A stretch of 64,000 nucleotides of DNA from Yaniella halotolerans DSM 15476 (GCF_000420805.1 NZ_ATVQ01000004.1:62001-126000); one strand, 5' to 3'. Counted from the stretch's first letter, positions 35,076 through 44,341 are shown. A program made the numbers and translations. Notes: generated by a model from the sequence alone, not told the origin.

Positions 35076-35840
35076 GTGAGTTCACCTCGCAACTCTGTTG
35101 TACACAATGTCGTTGATGTGCTGCGTTGCTTCTCTACAGGCGAGCCCCTGGTCGGCGTCACCGAAATTGCTCAACAGGTTGGCTTACACAAATCTTCTGT
35201 TTCTCGACTCCTCACCACGTTGGAGTCAGAAGGCTGGGTCGAGCAGGAACCGACCACGAGGAAATATCAGCTAGGACTGGGCCTCATCGCGATAGCCGGC
35301 CCACTCTTAGCTAACCTCAACGTGCGCAAAGTCGCTCACCCGTACCTGCAACAACTGGCGGCGCAGACCAGAGAGACGACCGTCCTGGCCATATGGGAAG
35401 ACTCCGCGGCGGTGACGGTAGAACAGATCGCCTCTGATCGGACCGTTAAACATACTTCACCACTGGGGTCCCGCTACTACTCAACCGGCTCCGCCACCGT
35501 GCAAATCTTTCTGGCCGATATGGAACCGGATACAGCCACGGCGCTGATAGAAAGTGGCCACATCCGCCTACAGGAAGGCTGGACCGTGACCCAGGCCAGA
35601 CAACGACTCGCCGACACCCGCGAGCGCGGTTACGCCACGAACCTTAGTGAGACATTTGAAGATGAAATTGGGATCGCAGCACCGGTCTATGATCACCGCC
35701 GGAAAGTCGTTGCGGCAGTCTTGATCGCAGCCCCCGCATATCGCGTCGACGAACACACCACCGAGCGACTCCTCGAACAATGTCTTGCCACCGCCGCAAC
35801 CATTTCAACGCGCTTGGGAAGTCCTGACGCGGCGCAATAA
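35076..35840 (+). CDS. IclR-family transcriptional regulator
   Basis: A 254-residue regulator with an N-terminal winged helix (VVDVLRCFSTGEPLVGVTEI, QQVGLHKSSVSRLLTTLESE) and an effector domain (TTVLAIWEDSAAVTVEQIAS, LQEGWTVTQARQRLADTRERG, DEIGIAAPVYDHR). GTG start at 35076 has GAAAGGAAG upstream. Directly downstream of the MHS transporter of the creatinine-type regulon, it is the better-placed of two IclR candidates for the TGCAAC-N3-GTTGCA operators. IclR sites are often 15-bp palindromes with an odd centre, which fits. Binding is untested. Confidence 0.88.
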   Translation: MSSPRNSVVHNVVDVLRCFSTGEPLVGVTEIAQQVGLHKSSVSRLLTTLESEGWVEQEPTTRKYQLGLGLIAIAGPLLANLNVRKVAHPYLQQLAAQTRETTVLAIWEDSAAVTVEQIASDRTVKHTSPLGSRYYSTGSATVQIFLADMEPDTATALIESGHIRLQEGWTVTQARQRLADTRERGYATNLSETFEDEIGIAAPVYDHRRKVVAAVLIAAPAYRVDEHTTERLLEQCLATAATISTRLGSPDAAQ

Positions 35841-35853
35841 CCCGTGCGGCGAG

Positions 35854-36834
35854 CTACTGAGTTCTTCGCGTTTGAGGGACCACTAAGACCGGCGCGACGG
35901 CGCGGTTGAGCACGGCTTGGCTGATAGAGCCGAGCAGGAGCCCGGTAAATCCACCACGACCGCGGGTTCCCACCACCACAAAGTCAGCTGTTTGCGACGC
36001 CTCGGCGAGCACATCAGCAGGATGGGCATCATAAAATCGCCATTCGACCGGCACATCAGTCTGACTGGCGACTTGGGCCGTCACAGCTTCCAGCTGCGAG
36101 GCAACTTCGCGACGCATATCGGGTATTTCTGCTCGATATATCGGTGACACTGGAATCCATAAGCTGCCGCTCAACGGTTCCGCGGCCACCAGAATGAGCT
36201 TCAGCCCGTGATCTTGAGCATAACGCGCGCCATGCAAAGCCGTTTCGACCGGCTCGGCATCGACGTCGATACCCACCACGACACTGTCCCGAAAAACCGT
36301 GGCGTCCTCGATGCCATCTGCCGTAATCACACCGGTCTCTGCCCAACCAGGACTGTCAGGCATCTTGGCGTACTGCGCCTCAGGAAGTTCCTTAGCATCA
36401 TACTTGGCCGGCACAATAAGGCTTGGACAACGAGAGTGCGCCGCAACTGACGCAGAAACACTCCCCAGGAAGCGACCTGCAAAACGGCTTCGGCCACGCT
36501 TACCAACAACAACTAATGAGGCGACATCCGAAGCTTCAATCAAAACCCCTGCAGCATCGCCTTCTGATGCCACCGAGGTCACCTGGACGCCGGTCCCCTC
36601 GGCTCGTGCAACAAAGTCTTCGAGTACGTGTTCAGCCTGTTTCCGTGCGATGCCGTACACGTCAGCTGGAATATATTCGTAACCTGGCTCAGTAAAGGCC
36701 GCCACGATCTTCACCTCACGCTGATGCAGTTGAGCTATAGACAACGCAAAATCGAAGGCTCGCTTACTATTTTCCGACCCGTCAACGCCGACAACGACGT
36801 GACCTGACTTCCCATTACCCTCTACGTGTTCCAT
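35854..36834 (-). CDS. Universal stress protein with two UspA domains
   Basis: A 326-residue tandem UspA protein. Each half begins with VVVGVDGSENSKRAFDFALS or VVVGIDVDAEPVETALHGA. Each ends with the ATP-binding G-x2-G-x9-G-S motif: VVGKRGRSRFAGRFLGSVS near residue 130 and VVGTRGRGGFTGLLLGSIS near residue 295. The acidic start of the second half (IDVDAEP in place of VDGS) suggests that the two sites differ. Likely stress or energy-state sensing; the stimulus is not known. Confidence 0.88.
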   Translation of the reverse strand: MEHVEGNGKSGHVVVGVDGSENSKRAFDFALSIAQLHQREVKIVAAFTEPGYEYIPADVYGIARKQAEHVLEDFVARAEGTGVQVTSVASEGDAAGVLIEASDVASLVVVGKRGRSRFAGRFLGSVSASVAAHSRCPSLIVPAKYDAKELPEAQYAKMPDSPGWAETGVITADGIEDATVFRDSVVVGIDVDAEPVETALHGARYAQDHGLKLILVAAEPLSGSLWIPVSPIYRAEIPDMRREVASQLEAVTAQVASQTDVPVEWRFYDAHPADVLAEASQTADFVVVGTRGRGGFTGLLLGSISQAVLNRAVAPVLVVPQTRRTQ

Positions 36835-36913
36835 GTCACCATGATACCAAGGTTTGATTTAATATACTCAAAACCACAAATAAAATCGATCAATCGCACG
36901 AAGTGGTCTATGC

Positions 36914-38275
36914 TTGTCGATCGTGAATGCTGTAGTTATTGCCGTAGCCGTCATGCTGTTGCTGGCCCTGTTACGAGTCCATGTTGTCATCGCCCTCTTC
37001 ATCGGCGCACTCGTTGGCGGCCTCGCGGCCGGAATGGGCATAGAGGCCACAATGCTGGCGTTTCAGTCCGGTCTGGGAGATGGTGCGAAGATCGCGCTTT
37101 CGTACGCTCTACTCGGAGCGTTCGCCATGGCGGTAGCTGCATCCGGCTTACCGAAGGTTCTGGCCGATACCCTTATACGAAAATTGGACTCTGATGCTGA
37201 GCAGGCTTCTGAAAAGGTTGTTAAAGTAACGGCCTACCTATTGATCATCGGCATATTGGCGATGTCCATCATGTCCCAGAACCTTATTCCCGTGCATATC
37301 GCTTTTATCCCCTTGCTTATCCCGCCGTTGTTGTCAGTGATGAACCGACTGAAGCTTGATCGGCGCCTGATCGCTTGCGTGCTCACATTTGGTTTAGTCA
37401 CCACATACATGACCCTGCCTGTCGGGTTCGGCAAAATCTTCTTGGAAGATATTTTGCTCAGCAACATCGAAAATGCCGGGCTAGCCACCGATGGCATCAA
37501 CATCATTCAGGTCATGGGCATTCCAGCCATGGGTATGGTTCTGGGCCTCTTGGTTGCCATCTTCGTAAGTTACCGTAAGCCGCGCCAATATGAGGACCGC
37601 CCAATTATCGGTGGCACGACCACAGAGCCTACACCCACCCGCTACAGCGTGATCATGTCCTTAGTCGCCATTGTCGCAACATTTGCGATTCAGCTCATTG
37701 TGCAGTTCAGCGGTTCTGAAGCCGATGGTCTGCTCTTGGGTTCTCTTGTGGGACTGGGGATCTTCCTCATTTCTGGTGTGGTGAAGTGGAATAAGGCCGA
37801 CGATGTTTTCACCGCTGGTATGCGCATGATGGCGCTTATCGGCTTTGTGATGATTTCTGCACAGGGATTCGCAGCGGTTATCAACGAATCGGACCAAGTC
37901 GAACCCCTCGTTGCGGCCGTCCAGCAGTTCTTTGGTGACAATCAGGCCATGGCCGCGCTCGCCATGTTGATCGTCGGACTGATCGTCACGATGGGCATCG
38001 GTTCATCATTCTCGACGCTGCCAATTATTGCGGCTATCTATGTGCCACTTTGCGTCTCACTCGATTTCTCGGCAATGGCCACCATCGCTTTGATTGGCAC
38101 CGCAGGTGCACTCGGCGATGCTGGATCTCCTGCCTCCGACTCCACGCTGGGGTCAACGGCCGGACTTGCCGCTGACGGCCAGCATGACCATATGCGCGAC
38201 ACCGTCATTCCCACGTTCATTCACTACAACATCCCACTCACCGGCGCAGGCTGGGTTGCGGCAATGGTCCTCTAA
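36914..38275 (+). CDS. Na+/H+ antiporter-family (YuiF-like) membrane protein
   Basis: About 453 residues with around 11-12 hydrophobic segments. It matches the COG2056 family, related to NhaC and annotated as Na+/H+ antiporters or, for some members, amino-acid transporters. NLIPVHIAFIPLLIPPLLSV near 120-140 and the late GTAGALGDAGSPASDSTLG are conserved parts. The start is unsure: TTG 36914 is the longest, GTG 36923 is an alternative, and neither has a strong SD. It is separated by 79 bp from the divergent universal stress gene. Substrate unknown. Confidence 0.75.
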   Translation: MSIVNAVVIAVAVMLLLALLRVHVVIALFIGALVGGLAAGMGIEATMLAFQSGLGDGAKIALSYALLGAFAMAVAASGLPKVLADTLIRKLDSDAEQASEKVVKVTAYLLIIGILAMSIMSQNLIPVHIAFIPLLIPPLLSVMNRLKLDRRLIACVLTFGLVTTYMTLPVGFGKIFLEDILLSNIENAGLATDGINIIQVMGIPAMGMVLGLLVAIFVSYRKPRQYEDRPIIGGTTTEPTPTRYSVIMSLVAIVATFAIQLIVQFSGSEADGLLLGSLVGLGIFLISGVVKWNKADDVFTAGMRMMALIGFVMISAQGFAAVINESDQVEPLVAAVQQFFGDNQAMAALAMLIVGLIVTMGIGSSFSTLPIIAAIYVPLCVSLDFSAMATIALIGTAGALGDAGSPASDSTLGSTAGLAADGQHDHMRDTVIPTFIHYNIPLTGAGWVAAMVL

Positions 38276-38291
38276 GGCAGCCAACAGGGCA

Positions 38292-38951
38292 CTACTCGCC
38301 TACCGCTTTGCCACGCCCGCGGCCACTGCCCAGGCGCTTATGCACTGCACTGATGAGGCGAATGACTAACCCCACGCCAAACGCCGCAAAAACCGTCCCC
38401 TCGCGCACCCCTTCTAGTCCACCTAACAGCACTAACGAGGCGATGACCGCGAGGATGACTAAGCCCCAGTCAAAGACCATCTTGATCGTCCCAAACGAGA
38501 TGTTTTGCAGAACAAGCGTCAGGGTAAATACAATCCCGTCACCCGGAATATATGAGAGTCTGGGCTGCGTCTCTATATACACACCAAGCGCGACCAAGAC
38601 GACTCCTACCAGCGTCCACACCCACTGCATAAAGTAACTGGTGGGATCTATCCAGCTGGTCAAGTACATCCCAAAATCGGCGAAAACACCGAACACGAGG
38701 GTAATGGGGAGCTGCACTAATTGGACCTTTGGGAACTTTCGCCGCAAAATCAAGACTTGCATGAGAAAGAACATCAAGTTGAATAGTGTCAAATAGCTGC
38801 CCACAGTCAAAGGTGTTGCAAACGACAGCACTGTGGGCAACGAAGCTATGGGTGAGGTACCAAGATTGGCTCTTACGGATATCGCGATACCCAAAGCCAA
38901 AATAAAAATGCCAACGGTAAATACGGCGATGCATTGGAGCTGACGTATCAC
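38292..38951 (-). CDS. YczE/YitT-like membrane protein
   Basis: A 219-residue protein with about five to six hydrophobic segments, typical of YczE-type integral membrane proteins. GIFILALGIAISVRANLGTSP at residues 14-34 is the family motif, and GVYIETQPRLSYIPGDGIVF repeats a related pattern later. The C-terminal tail is basic (HKRLGSGRGRGKAVGE). Function unknown. It converges with the antiporter-type gene, 16 bases apart. Confidence 0.75.
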   Translation of the reverse strand: MIRQLQCIAVFTVGIFILALGIAISVRANLGTSPIASLPTVLSFATPLTVGSYLTLFNLMFFLMQVLILRRKFPKVQLVQLPITLVFGVFADFGMYLTSWIDPTSYFMQWVWTLVGVVLVALGVYIETQPRLSYIPGDGIVFTLTLVLQNISFGTIKMVFDWGLVILAVIASLVLLGGLEGVREGTVFAAFGVGLVIRLISAVHKRLGSGRGRGKAVGE

Positions 38952-39299
38952 AGAGGCCGCACCGCCGTTTCAACCCCTGGAAACCCTCGCCCGAAGGGCC
39001 AAACCACCGCGCATCCTTTGCAGATATAACTCACCATATTCTCAATTTCCAAGCCCCTATAAGGCGGTGCTGTCAGTCAGCACCATTTCGAATGTATCAG
39101 AGGTTCGAGAAGACTCAATTGGCAGCGGCCCCGGAAAAATTGTGATGTTGTCATGCTCGCGTTACAACTGGTGTGCTAAGAAGTGAAAGAGAGCACCGTT
39201 CCTGTTATCTTGAAGTCACTTTTTGGCGACGCATAAGATGAGATTGAACGGCGCTTAGCCCATCCATGACCCCGAGAGCTCAATTGGAGATTCAATTCC
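38952..39299. other. 348-bp gap between YczE-like gene and creatinase paralog
   Basis: No convincing reading frame. It holds a hairpin GGTGCTG-TCAGT-CAGCACC (39066-39084), with no terminator tail. A weak -10-like TTATCT lies near 39207. It lacks the CRP-like and TGCAAC-N3-GTTGCA elements of the other creatinine-type promoters, so the gene at 39300 is probably controlled differently. Confidence 0.5.
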
Positions 39300-40553
39300 A
39301 TGACAAACTCAGATAAACCTCAGATGACAGACCATCAGACTGTCCCGCACGTTTTCACCCAGTACAACGGTGAGCAGCTGGATCTCACCTTTTCCAACGC
39401 TGAATTCGAACGGCGTCTGACTCGCGTTCGCGAGCTGTTATCGACTCACAACCTTGATGCCTTCGTGCTGACGAGTATGCACAACATCAAGTACTTTTCT
39501 GATTTCGTGCCATCTCCATTCGGTCGCACATTTGCCGTGGTCATTACTCCAGAAGGATCGACCACGGTAACCCCGTGGGTTGATGGTGGCATGCCATGGC
39601 GCACCACCTACGGCGATAACATCGTCTACTCCGACTGGGAAAAGAAGAACTTCTTCCGAGCTATCGACCGCGTCCTTGCAGAACATCGGATCAAGCCCTC
39701 CCGCTTGGGCATTGAGTTCGACGGTTTGAAAGTCGAAGAATATCGTTTATTCCAGGGCTGGTTCGAAAACGTTGAACTGGTCGACATGGCCGAGCCAATC
39801 ATGCTGCAGCGTTTGCTGAAATCTGATGAAGAGGTCTATCTCATTCGGCAGGGCGCACGTATCGCTGATATCGGTGGCCGCGCAATCAAAAACGCTATTC
39901 GTGAGGGCATCACCGAATATGAGCTCGCATTTATCGGTACCGAAGCCATCGTTCCCGAGATAGCAAAGGTTTACCCAAGCAAAGAGCTACGCGAGACCTT
40001 TTGTTTGGTGCAGTCGGACATCAACACCGATGGCGCTCACAACTGGCCCACCACACGTCAGTTGCAGAAGGGCGACCTCCTATCGATTAACTGTTTCCCG
40101 ATGATGTCAGGTCATTACACAGCCATGGAGCGCACCATGACGCTGGGTCAGCCGGATCAGGCAACGCTGGATCTCTGGAAGATCAATGTCGAGGCCTATC
40201 AGCTTGGACTCGAGCTCATCAAACCGGGCGCAATTGCTCAAGATGTTGCTGCGAAGATCAACCGGTTCTTTGAAAAGCAGGATCTATTGAAATACGCACC
40301 GATCGGTTATGGCCACTCCTTCGGCGTCATGAGCCCGTACTACGGACGTGAAGCAGCCATGGAATTCCGCGAAGACATTGAAACCGAGCTACAGCCGGGC
40401 ATGGTCATCTCCATGGAACCAATGTTGACGATCCCAAATAACATGCCGGGCGCTGGCGCGTACCGAGAGCATGACACCCTGTCGATCACTGAAAACGGCG
40501 TCGAGAACTTCACTGAATTTGAAGTGGGTCCCGAGCACAACATTATCGACTAA
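39300..40553 (+). CDS. Creatinase-like amidinohydrolase, divergent paralog
   Basis: A 417-residue pita-bread-fold protein of the creatinase/aminopeptidase P family; creatinase turns creatine into sarcosine and urea. Residues matching the creatinase site are kept: the arginine of SPFGRTFAVV, the histidine of INTDGAHNWPTTR, the glutamate of TAMERTMT, GYGHSFGVMSPYYGREAA, and ISMEPM. No metal-ligand set of metallopeptidases is present. It is clearly less like Arthrobacter creatinase than the copy at 56.6 kb (for example FGVMSPYYGREAAMEF instead of FGVLSHYYGREAG). It may take creatine or another guanidino compound. It ends at a strong terminator. Confidence 0.82.
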   Translation: MTNSDKPQMTDHQTVPHVFTQYNGEQLDLTFSNAEFERRLTRVRELLSTHNLDAFVLTSMHNIKYFSDFVPSPFGRTFAVVITPEGSTTVTPWVDGGMPWRTTYGDNIVYSDWEKKNFFRAIDRVLAEHRIKPSRLGIEFDGLKVEEYRLFQGWFENVELVDMAEPIMLQRLLKSDEEVYLIRQGARIADIGGRAIKNAIREGITEYELAFIGTEAIVPEIAKVYPSKELRETFCLVQSDINTDGAHNWPTTRQLQKGDLLSINCFPMMSGHYTAMERTMTLGQPDQATLDLWKINVEAYQLGLELIKPGAIAQDVAAKINRFFEKQDLLKYAPIGYGHSFGVMSPYYGREAAMEFREDIETELQPGMVISMEPMLTIPNNMPGAGAYREHDTLSITENGVENFTEFEVGPEHNIID

Positions 40554-40569
40554 GACACCGTTGCACTGA

Positions 40570-40618
40570 GAAATCGGACGGAAGAGCCACCGTAGCGAGT
40601 TCCGTCCGATTTCTTTAT
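40570..40618 (+). terminator. Terminator after the creatinase paralog
   Basis: GAAATCGGACGGAA (40570-40583) pairs perfectly with TTCCGTCCGATTTC (40600-40613), followed by TTTAT. Confidence 0.8.
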
Positions 40619-40874
40619 CGAAGCCTGCTGACGATCTTCAACAGAATACGAAATCTTCATATTGGCAACCCTCCAACATCCCGTCCGCAGCCCCTTTTTG
40701 TCCGCTAACCCAGATTGTAAGTAAATAGTGACTACGCCGTGTCATTCCATCCTGTACCCGGAATATGCAAACATTCTGCAAAGGCTACAAAGATGGCTAC
40801 ACTAAAGCAGTTTTTCAGGAGGCAAGCATCACCTAAGAAAAGCAAAACTCCCCTGCTATTGCAAGGGAGTCTCG
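40619..40874. other. Gap before the tRNA genes
   Basis: No supported gene. A short plus-strand frame from about 40793 reads into the tRNA antisense strand and is not credible. The right end contains the terminator of the minus-strand tRNA-Met gene. Confidence 0.5.
40847..40870 (-). terminator. Terminator after tRNA-Met
   Basis: ACTCCC (40847-40852) and GGGAGT (40865-40870) form the stem; read on the minus strand it is followed by TTTTGCTTTTC. Confidence 0.6.
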
Positions 40875-40951
40875 TGGTAGCTGTGCCCGGACTTGAACCG
40901 GGGACCTCACGATTATGAGTCGTGCGCTCTCACCAACTGAGCTACACAGCC
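40875..40951 (-). tRNA. tRNA-Met (CAT), elongator type
   Basis: A 77-base minus-strand tRNA with encoded CCA. Acceptor starts GGCTGTG, the D arm has AGCTCAGTTGGTGAGAGC, the anticodon loop is CTCATAA (anticodon CAT), and the T arm is GGTTCAAGTCC. The first pair is G-T, which is unusual but not the C-A mismatch of initiator tRNA. Confidence 0.93.
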
Positions 40952-40977
40952 ATGCCAGTCAAACTGGTCTTGGATAA

Positions 40978-41006
40978 AAATAGCCTGCGAAGCTCGCAGG
41001 CTATTT
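40978..41006 (-). terminator. Terminator between tRNA-Thr and tRNA-Met
   Basis: AAATAGCCTGCGA (40978-40990) and TCGCAGGCTATTT (40994-41006) form a perfect 13-bp stem; on the minus strand it ends in TTTTTATCC. Confidence 0.75.
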
Positions 41007-41013
41007 CGATCAG

Positions 41014-41085
41014 AGCCCCGACCGGGAATCGATCCCGGGACCTCCATCTTACCAAGATGGCGCTCTACCACTGAGCTATCGGGGC
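41014..41085 (-). tRNA. tRNA-Thr (GGT)
   Basis: A 72-base minus-strand tRNA. Acceptor GCCCCGA pairs with TCGGGGC, discriminator T, no encoded CCA. D arm GCTCAGTGGTAGAGC, anticodon stem CCATC/GATGG with loop TTGGTAA (anticodon GGT), T loop TTCGATT-type (GGGATCGATTCCC). Confidence 0.93.
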
Positions 41086-41167
41086 AACGAGATAAGACTT
41101 TACCAACAAATGATCGAAAGGCAAAATCGCTTTACTCGTTTATGAGCAACGTCACCTAAGCAGCACG

Positions 41168-42967
41168 TTAGTACTGTTGTTCTTGACGTTTCTTGGCTTT
41201 CGACCACCGTTGCTTCTTCTTTTGACCACGCTCTGGGGAGTCAAAACCGCCCCCGTGAGAGCCACGCGACGCGAAGGACGACTGCGGCGCACCACGGTCC
41301 AAACGTAAGTTCAGTTTGCGTCCAGCGACGACAGCGTTCTTGAGTGCATTTTCCTGTTTGCCTGACAACTGCTCTGGCAGTTCCACCAACGAGAATGTCG
41401 GACGGATCGTGATGTCGCCGATTTCAGAAATGTCCAGGTTGCCTTCATTGGCGATTGCACCAACGATGTTCCCCGGCTTGACGCGGTCCTTGTGGCCAAC
41501 AGCAATCCAGTAGGTCGCATGGCCTTCTTTGGTGGCGCGTTTTGGTCGGCTGCTGCGCTCAGCACCCTGTTCTTTACGACGGCCGCGCAAGTTCAGTGGT
41601 GGTAGGTCTGGCTCTTTGGCCTCGAGTGGACGACCGTCTTGCACCATCAGAGCCAGCGCTGCCGCAATGTCTACGGCTGCCACATTGTGTTCGTCGATAT
41701 AGTTCGAAACCAGGTCGCGGTAAACTGTCAGTTCTGTGTCTTCAGCGTGAGCTGCCATGGTCTGGGTAATGTTTTCTGAGAAGGCGGCCCGACGAGAAGC
41801 GTTTACTTCATCTAGTGTCGGTAGCTGCATCTCTTCAACCGGCTGCTTGGTAGCTTTTTCAATAGAACGCAGCAGGTACCGTTCACGTGGTGTCATCAAC
41901 AAGATGGCATCCCCTTGACGGCCGGCACGACCGGTACGACCAATGCGGTGTACGTAGGAAGAGGTGTCGTGTGGAATGTCGTAGTTGACGACGTGGCTGA
42001 TGCGTTCTACGTCGAGTCCACGGGCTGCAACGTCTGTGGCGACCAAGATATCGATGCGGCCGTGGCGAAGATCTTCGACGGTCTTTTCACGAATATTCTG
42101 CGGGATATCACCGGAGATAGCCGCTGCAGTAAAACCGCGCGCCTTCAACTTCGTGGTGAGCTCCTCGGTCATGTTGCGTGTACGCACGAACGCAATGATG
42201 CCGTCGGTGTCTTCGGTTTCCAACAGGCGGGTCATGGCTTCGAGCTTCCATGGTTGCGCGACCTGCAAGTACCGCTGGCGAATGTTCTGTGCTGGCTTGG
42301 ACTGGCCATCAACGTGCACCTGGACCGGGTCTTTGAGGTAGTCACCGGTGATACGTTGGATGGCTTTTGGCATCGTTGCTGAGAACAATGCGGTTTGTTT
42401 TTTCTCTGGAGCTGAAGACAAGATGCGGTCGACGTCTTCAGCAAAGCCCATGCGAAGCATTTCGTCGGCTTCGTCGAGGACCAAGTATTTGAGGTCGCTC
42501 AGATCAAGGGAACCGCGTTCCAGGTGGTCAATGACGCGCCCCGGCGTGCCAACGACGATGGCTGCACCACGGCGGAGGCCCGCAAGCTGTGGGCCGTATG
42601 ATGATCCACCATAGACCGGCACAACCGATACCGAAGGCACGTTAGCTGCATAAGAGTTGAATGCCTCGGCGACCTGCAGGGCGAGTTCACGAGTTGGAGC
42701 GAGTACAAGCACCTGTGGTGATTTGTATTTTTGGTCTGCTTCGGCAAGTTTCGAAAGAACCGGCAGCGCAAAAGCTGCGGTTTTCCCGGTACCGGTTTGT
42801 GCAAGGCCTACAACGTCGCGACCTTCGAGAAGCAGCGGAATGGTGCGGGCCTGAATCGGTGAAGGGGTTTCATAGCCGAGTTTTTCAATTGCTGCGTTCA
42901 CAGGATCAGCAAGATTCAGCGAAGCAAATGAGATTTCGGTTTCGGGCAGCGAAGATTTATCGGTCAA
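41168..42967 (-). CDS. deaD: DEAD-box RNA helicase (DeaD/CsdA type)
   Basis: A 599-residue ATP-dependent RNA helicase. Q motif at FASLNLADPVNAAIEKLGYE, motif I AQTGTGKT, Ia PTRELA, Ib TPGR, II DEAD, III SAT, IV-V VATDVAARGLD, VI HRIGRTGRAGR. After a linker, residues about 470-545 form a DbpA/CsdA-like RNA-binding domain (YWIAVGHKDRVKPGNIVGAI). The tail is basic and Gln/Lys-rich. Typically acts in ribosome assembly and cold adaptation. The 175-bp upstream region shows no clear element. Confidence 0.93.
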   Translation of the reverse strand: MTDKSSLPETEISFASLNLADPVNAAIEKLGYETPSPIQARTIPLLLEGRDVVGLAQTGTGKTAAFALPVLSKLAEADQKYKSPQVLVLAPTRELALQVAEAFNSYAANVPSVSVVPVYGGSSYGPQLAGLRRGAAIVVGTPGRVIDHLERGSLDLSDLKYLVLDEADEMLRMGFAEDVDRILSSAPEKKQTALFSATMPKAIQRITGDYLKDPVQVHVDGQSKPAQNIRQRYLQVAQPWKLEAMTRLLETEDTDGIIAFVRTRNMTEELTTKLKARGFTAAAISGDIPQNIREKTVEDLRHGRIDILVATDVAARGLDVERISHVVNYDIPHDTSSYVHRIGRTGRAGRQGDAILLMTPRERYLLRSIEKATKQPVEEMQLPTLDEVNASRRAAFSENITQTMAAHAEDTELTVYRDLVSNYIDEHNVAAVDIAAALALMVQDGRPLEAKEPDLPPLNLRGRRKEQGAERSSRPKRATKEGHATYWIAVGHKDRVKPGNIVGAIANEGNLDISEIGDITIRPTFSLVELPEQLSGKQENALKNAVVAGRKLNLRLDRGAPQSSFASRGSHGGGFDSPERGQKKKQRWSKAKKRQEQQY

Positions 42968-43077
42968 GAAGACTTCCTAAGGTTTCGTAAGGTGTTTGAA
43001 GGATCCGGATGTATTCCTTGCAATCACGCTACGCACACTCAACAGTCCCATTGACTGGAGTAGAAGTTAAAGGAAGA

Positions 43078-43121
43078 AGCCGGATCTGGCTGAACTCTTC
43101 TAGTCTAGGCCAAATCCGGCT
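43078..43121 (-). terminator. Terminator after metB
   Basis: AGCCGGATCTGGC (43078-43090) and GCCAAATCCGGCT (43109-43121) pair with one mismatch; the minus-strand tail is TCTTCC. Confidence 0.55.
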
Positions 43122-43142
43122 AATCGTATAATCGGTGCGAGC

Positions 43143-44321
43143 TTAGAGGCTCTTCAATGCTTGGTCGAGGTCACCGATGAGGTCATCGGCATCTTCGATG
43201 CCCACCGAGAGTCGAATCAAGTTTTCCGGTACCGCCAATTCAGTGTCAGCCACCGATGCGTGCGTCATGGCAGTTGGGTAATTCAGCAACGATTCAACGC
43301 CACCGAGTGACTCTGCGAGTCGGAAAACATGGGTTGACTCGGCAACTTTGCGAGTTGCCTCAACTCCTGCTTTGAACTGCACCGAAACCATACCGCCGAA
43401 ACCAGACATTTGCTTCTTGGCAATCTCATGACCGGGGTGGTTTTCTAAACCTGGGTAGTGAACTGCTTCAACACCGGGGTGGTCAGACAGCCAGTGGGCA
43501 ATAGCTGTGGCATTGGACACGTGACGGTCCATGCGTACACCAAGGGTCTTCAGACCGCGCGTGACCAGGTAAGAATCCAGAGGCGAATTCGAGGCCCCTG
43601 CCGCAAACTGCTGGAAGTTGACCGCTTGGGCGATTTCTTCGTTCTCGGTGACCACCGCACCACCAATGGTGTCGGAGTGACCACCCATGTACTTGGTTGT
43701 GGAGTGGACGACGACGTCTGCACCCAACTGGAGTGGCAGCTGGAGATAAGGAGTGGCAAACGTGTTGTCGACAACGAGCAAGGCGTCGAATTCGCGTGCC
43801 AATTCAGCCAGGGCTGCGATATCGGCAACATGCATCATCGGGTTGGTTGGTGTTTCGACCCACAGCATACGAGCTTTGCCCGCGGATAGTGCGTCGCGCA
43901 CCTGATCCAGGTTGGACATATCCACGACCTGGTGTTCGAGTTTCCAAGGACGCAATACCTTGTCGAGGAGTCGGTAGGTTCCGCCGTACACGTCGTTACC
44001 TACGATCACGCGATCACCAGGTTCGCACGCCGCCATCAACAATGCTGTTTCTGCGGCCAGACCGGATGAGAAGGTGTAGGCAAAACCGGTTTCGGCGTTG
44101 CCGGTTTCTAGGGCTGCGATCTGGTTCTGTAAAGCGTCACGGGTTGGGTTCGTCCCGCGTCCATAGTCGTAGCCTTTGCGAAGTTTGCCGATCGCCTCTG
44201 GGGCGTAGGTCGACGACAGATGAATCGGAGGGACCACGGCGCCATAGACTGGGTCGAGATCTTGTCCCGAGTGAATTGCGCGCGTGTTGAACCCTGAGTT
44301 GTGTTTATCAATAAACGTCAT
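43143..44321 (-). CDS. metB: Cystathionine gamma-synthase/gamma-lyase-type enzyme
   Basis: A 392-residue PLP enzyme of the Cys/Met metabolism family. AIHSGQDLDPVYGAVVPPIH, YDYGRGTNPTRDALQ (phosphate contacts), FSSGLAAETALLM and VVHSTTKYMGGHSDTIGG with the PLP lysine are present. It follows the cystathionine beta-synthase gene by 20 bases. With that neighbour, a gamma-lyase role in reverse transsulfuration is also possible; sequence alone does not settle synthase against lyase. Confidence 0.88.
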   Translation of the reverse strand: MTFIDKHNSGFNTRAIHSGQDLDPVYGAVVPPIHLSSTYAPEAIGKLRKGYDYGRGTNPTRDALQNQIAALETGNAETGFAYTFSSGLAAETALLMAACEPGDRVIVGNDVYGGTYRLLDKVLRPWKLEHQVVDMSNLDQVRDALSAGKARMLWVETPTNPMMHVADIAALAELAREFDALLVVDNTFATPYLQLPLQLGADVVVHSTTKYMGGHSDTIGGAVVTENEEIAQAVNFQQFAAGASNSPLDSYLVTRGLKTLGVRMDRHVSNATAIAHWLSDHPGVEAVHYPGLENHPGHEIAKKQMSGFGGMVSVQFKAGVEATRKVAESTHVFRLAESLGGVESLLNYPTAMTHASVADTELAVPENLIRLSVGIEDADDLIGDLDQALKSL

Positions 44322-44341
44322 GGAAGTCTCCTGGACTGGTC

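Noticed and set aside
39066-39084. Terminator of the antiporter-like or YczE-like gene
   Set aside because: It lies upstream of the YczE-like gene and far from the antiporter-like stop, and has no T-run.
40793-40920. A short frame starting ATGGCTACACTAAAG
   Set aside because: It runs through a terminator and the antisense strand of tRNA-Met.
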